From NCBI GenBank assembly GCA_029558515.1, contig JAKQEM010000019.1, positions 1 to 60,095 of the forward strand: DNA of 60,095 nucleotides, read 5' to 3'. Origin of the DNA: a bacterium. Lineage in GTDB: Bacteria > Patescibacteriota > Gracilibacteria > Peribacterales > Peribacteraceae. The position numbers and the translations under genes are program-made. The notes below the pieces were generated by a model. That model ran no database searches and was not told where the DNA came from. It worked only from the letters and a program-made list of their open reading frames with translations. Within the stretch, counting starts at the first letter, position 1; every line of letters starts with the position of its first letter. This document shows positions 58,532-60,095 of the stretch, one piece after another.

Positions 58532-58847
58532 GGGATTGTATGGAATGAAGCCAAGAGGTCGTAGACTCTAGTCCTTGGGGGATGGAGGACACTGTTCATA
58601 CTCAGGATAGCCAACGACTGCGCACCCTTCCCTTGCAGAGTGAAGAAGGAACCCTGTTTCCTGCAAAAGAATCGGATAAATGGGCAGCAAGCCGTATGCT
58701 ATGAGCACCATGCAAACAAGGAGGAACAAGCCGTACAGATGTGCTCTGCTTTTTCTGATACCCCCAAGCCTACACCACGGGAGGCGGGGAATGAAGCCAT
58801 GCGCTTGTGGTGCCCCTTTCTTTGCCTATACTGTGCATCCGCCACAC
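58532..58847. other. Interval with a possible short reading frame
   Basis: No firm gene. On the minus strand a frame ending at about 58571 reads GLFLLVCMVLIAYGLLPIYP, then LLQETGF, CAVVGYPEYEQCPPSPKD and a stop, with no good ATG (a TTG is possible). It looks like a third small membrane protein of the neighbouring type, or its decayed remnant. Confidence 0.3.
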
Positions 58848-58937
58848 GGAGAGGTCGCATAGTGGCCTAGTGCGCACGCTTGGAAAGCGTGTAGACCTGC
58901 AAGGGTCTCGGGGGTTCGAATCCCCCCCTCTCCGCCA
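58848..58937 (+). tRNA. tRNA-Ser (GGA anticodon)
   Basis: A class II tRNA. Acceptor GGAGAGG pairs with CCTCTCC, anticodon arm CACGC-TTGGAAA-GCGTG gives anticodon GGA, a long variable arm GACCTGCAAGGGTC, and T arm GGGGG-TTCGAAT-CCCCC. CCA is encoded. Confidence 0.95.
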
Positions 58938-58990
58938 GCATGGACATCCGACCGTTTCACCAATGCGCTACAATATTCCCACAATCCCAA

Positions 58991-59416
58991 ATGTTAGATT
59001 GTACGAAGAAAATACCGACCCGTATCATTACAAAAGTATTGATTGTTTTTCTCATTGTCTTGTTCATAATGACAGCGGTTGCCGCTGTGTACCTCTTGAG
59101 AGAGCAGGTGAATTATCGTAACAGAGAAAATGCAATAGAACAATTATATACAGAAATTTTCAATGCTGGCACACCAATCTCAAAGGAACAAGTCGACAGG
59201 ATATTGGGGCAAAGCAAGATGGATATCTCAAGTGGTAGTCGTGCAGTGCAAGATTCCATCGTCGAAAGATGCGGCGAGAACTATGAGCAATACGCTTATG
59301 AAGGCAATGCATCTATCCTGAGTGGGAGATGGGAGGATCATATTATTGTTTACTTTTCTCAAAACGTTGCATGCTTCTTCAGACGATATGGACTAGGACC
59401 GAATTGGATGCGGTAA
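58991..59416 (+). CDS. Membrane-anchored protein of unknown function, 141 aa
   Basis: An N-terminal helix (about 12-34, KVLIVFLIVLFIMTAVAAVY) is followed by a mixed outer domain of about 105 residues with two or three cysteines. The segment AGTPISKEQVDRILGQSKMD is the best-ordered part. Not recognised. AT-rich. The start MLDCTKK is used; an earlier Met at 58940 is possible but would place 17 more polar residues before the helix, right after the tRNA. Confidence 0.55.
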   Translation: MLDCTKKIPTRIITKVLIVFLIVLFIMTAVAAVYLLREQVNYRNRENAIEQLYTEIFNAGTPISKEQVDRILGQSKMDISSGSRAVQDSIVERCGENYEQYAYEGNASILSGRWEDHIIVYFSQNVACFFRRYGLGPNWMR

Positions 59417-59450
59417 GCAGCACGATCAATTCTCAAAGCCGGTAAGCGTA

Positions 59451-59849
59451 TTGTGTCTGATGACGAAGACCAATCCGGACACAATCCTCATCGGTCACAG
59501 CCTGGGTGCGGCGTTTGCGCTCAAACTTCTGGAGCGGCACCCGGTTCGCGCCGCGTTTTTCGTGGCGCCTGCGTTCGGCGAAACGAACAATGAGTTTACC
59601 CCACTCATGCATGCGATGGCCGATCAGCCGTTTGATTGGAGTGCGATACGCCGCAACTGCACACAAACGTGCATCTTCCATGCGGACAACGATCCGTATC
59701 TGCCCATGGCGAAAGCGGAGGAGTTGGCGCAGCATCTCCACACGACGGTCACCGTGATCGAGGGAGCCGGCCACTTCAATGCGGCATCGGGGTACACGAC
59801 ATTTGAAGCACTGCGCGACTGCGTGATCGAGATGATGGACAAACGTTAA
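59451..59849 (+). pseudogene. RBBP9/YdeN-like alpha/beta hydrolase lacking its N-terminal third
   Basis: The frame starts just before PDTILIGHSLGAAFALKLLE, which carries the nucleophile Ser in GHSLG, and goes on through FHADNDPYLP (acid) and GAGHFN (His) to the end. Full family members are about 180 residues and have about 55-60 residues before the GHSLG strand, including the HGW oxyanion motif. Here the upstream sequence does not encode them and no ATG precedes the core except one 9 bases before (59460). It is most likely a truncated, inactive gene. Confidence 0.7.
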
Positions 59850-59995
59850 AACACCAAATTCTATCCTTTTCTTAATCCATGCATCCATTGATGATGACGG
59901 CGAAGCAGGACCGAACGTGCATATGTACAAAAGATAAATAATATTCTATAATAGAATGAACTACCCCGCACTCTAAGTGCGGAGTATCGACGGAG
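59850..59995. other. AT-rich interval with two short palindromes
   Basis: ATTCTAT-A-ATAGAAT and then CCGCACT-CTA-AGTGCGG (59966-59982). Position next to the partial gene suggests the end of an insertion element, but no target-site duplication can be checked within the window. Confidence 0.4.
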
Positions 59996-60095
59996 TTAGA
60001 GATCGAACAGACTGAGTTGCTGCCGATGGATCTGCTTGTACTGTTTTCCTTGGTTTTGCACGTATTGTCTGATGACCTCTTCATTGCCGTGTCTG
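59996..60095 (-). CDS. C-terminal end of a gene cut by the window edge
   Basis: About 32 codons remain: EEVIRQYVQNQGKQYKQIHR, then QQLSLFDL and a stop. The basic, Gln-rich tail ending in a LSLF-type motif is seen in some transposases, but the piece is too short for a sure call. Together with the hairpins next to it and the truncated hydrolase it may mark a mobile element. Confidence 0.4.
   Translation of the reverse strand, partial: RHGNEEVIRQYVQNQGKQYKQIHRQQLSLFDL

Overview
The window reads as a bacterial chromosome segment with standard stop-codon usage (TGA works as a stop throughout), moderately high GC, tightly packed genes and almost no recognisable Shine-Dalgarno sequences. Small informational genes, simple surface-protein genes, a short RNase HI-like protein, two type II toxin-antitoxin pairs and an incomplete biosynthetic repertoire fit a Patescibacteria (CPR) genome, possibly near Peregrinibacteria. 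That placement is inference from gene style, not from a marker phylogeny.

Layout. 1-2129: AT-richer membrane-protein genes, one of them flanked by direct repeats. 2156-6230: a DUF1858/HesB-like fusion, an S41 protease, an RNase HI-like protein and a VanW-like exported protein. 6238-6801: a Phd/RelE-type module with a palindromic operator. 6904-9597 (minus): RecO, an FtsX-like protein, a TPR protein and a small pilin-like membrane protein. 9674-13523: a bifunctional penicillin-binding protein and a lipoprotein. 13527-18496: a flippase, pyrB, pyrC and a Sua5/TsaC-like protein. 18860-25228: a 40-cysteine protein, dnaE and an M50 protease. 25229-36157: a surface block with a giant fibre protein, a membrane-tethered HTH protein, a LemA-like protein, a DUF916-like protein, a dockerin-bearing protein, a cohesin-like/Ig/SLH protein and a probable abundant surface protein. 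36271-38533: a GIY-YIG protein, tRNA-Thr, SufU and SufS. 38612-49094: a glycan block (GT-C-like membrane protein, GtrB-like GT2, DUF2304, two GT4-like transferases, another GT2, a Nudix hydrolase, a sugar-nucleotide epimerase). 49238-54232: a Cys-rich SLH protein, a zinc-ribbon protein, a TrmB-like regulator, a second toxin-antitoxin pair, Ndk and an M16 protease. 54372-60095: rpmH, a PduO-type adenosyltransferase, pheT, small membrane proteins, tRNA-Ser, a truncated hydrolase and the edge of a further gene.

Two genome-wide signals stand out. First, many genes start 6-10 nt after a TANNNT hexamer (mostly TATACT or TACACT) with no Shine-Dalgarno, which suggests widespread leaderless transcription. 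Second, short tandem arrays with 7-bp (sometimes 8- or 9-bp) periodicity occur at gene junctions. They often contain the stop codon of one gene and the -10-like hexamer of the next, and the same kind of array is also found in frame inside dnaE, pheT, the Sua5 gene and two glycosyltransferase genes. Palindromic REP-like elements behave the same way. The arrays resemble the heptameric STRR repeats known from cyanobacteria and appear to be dispersed elements tolerated or used at gene boundaries.

The surface and glycan blocks together suggest a cell envelope made of SLH-anchored proteins, a possible cohesin-dockerin pairing, a long fibre and glycosylated components. All functions are assigned by reading motifs only; no database search was run.
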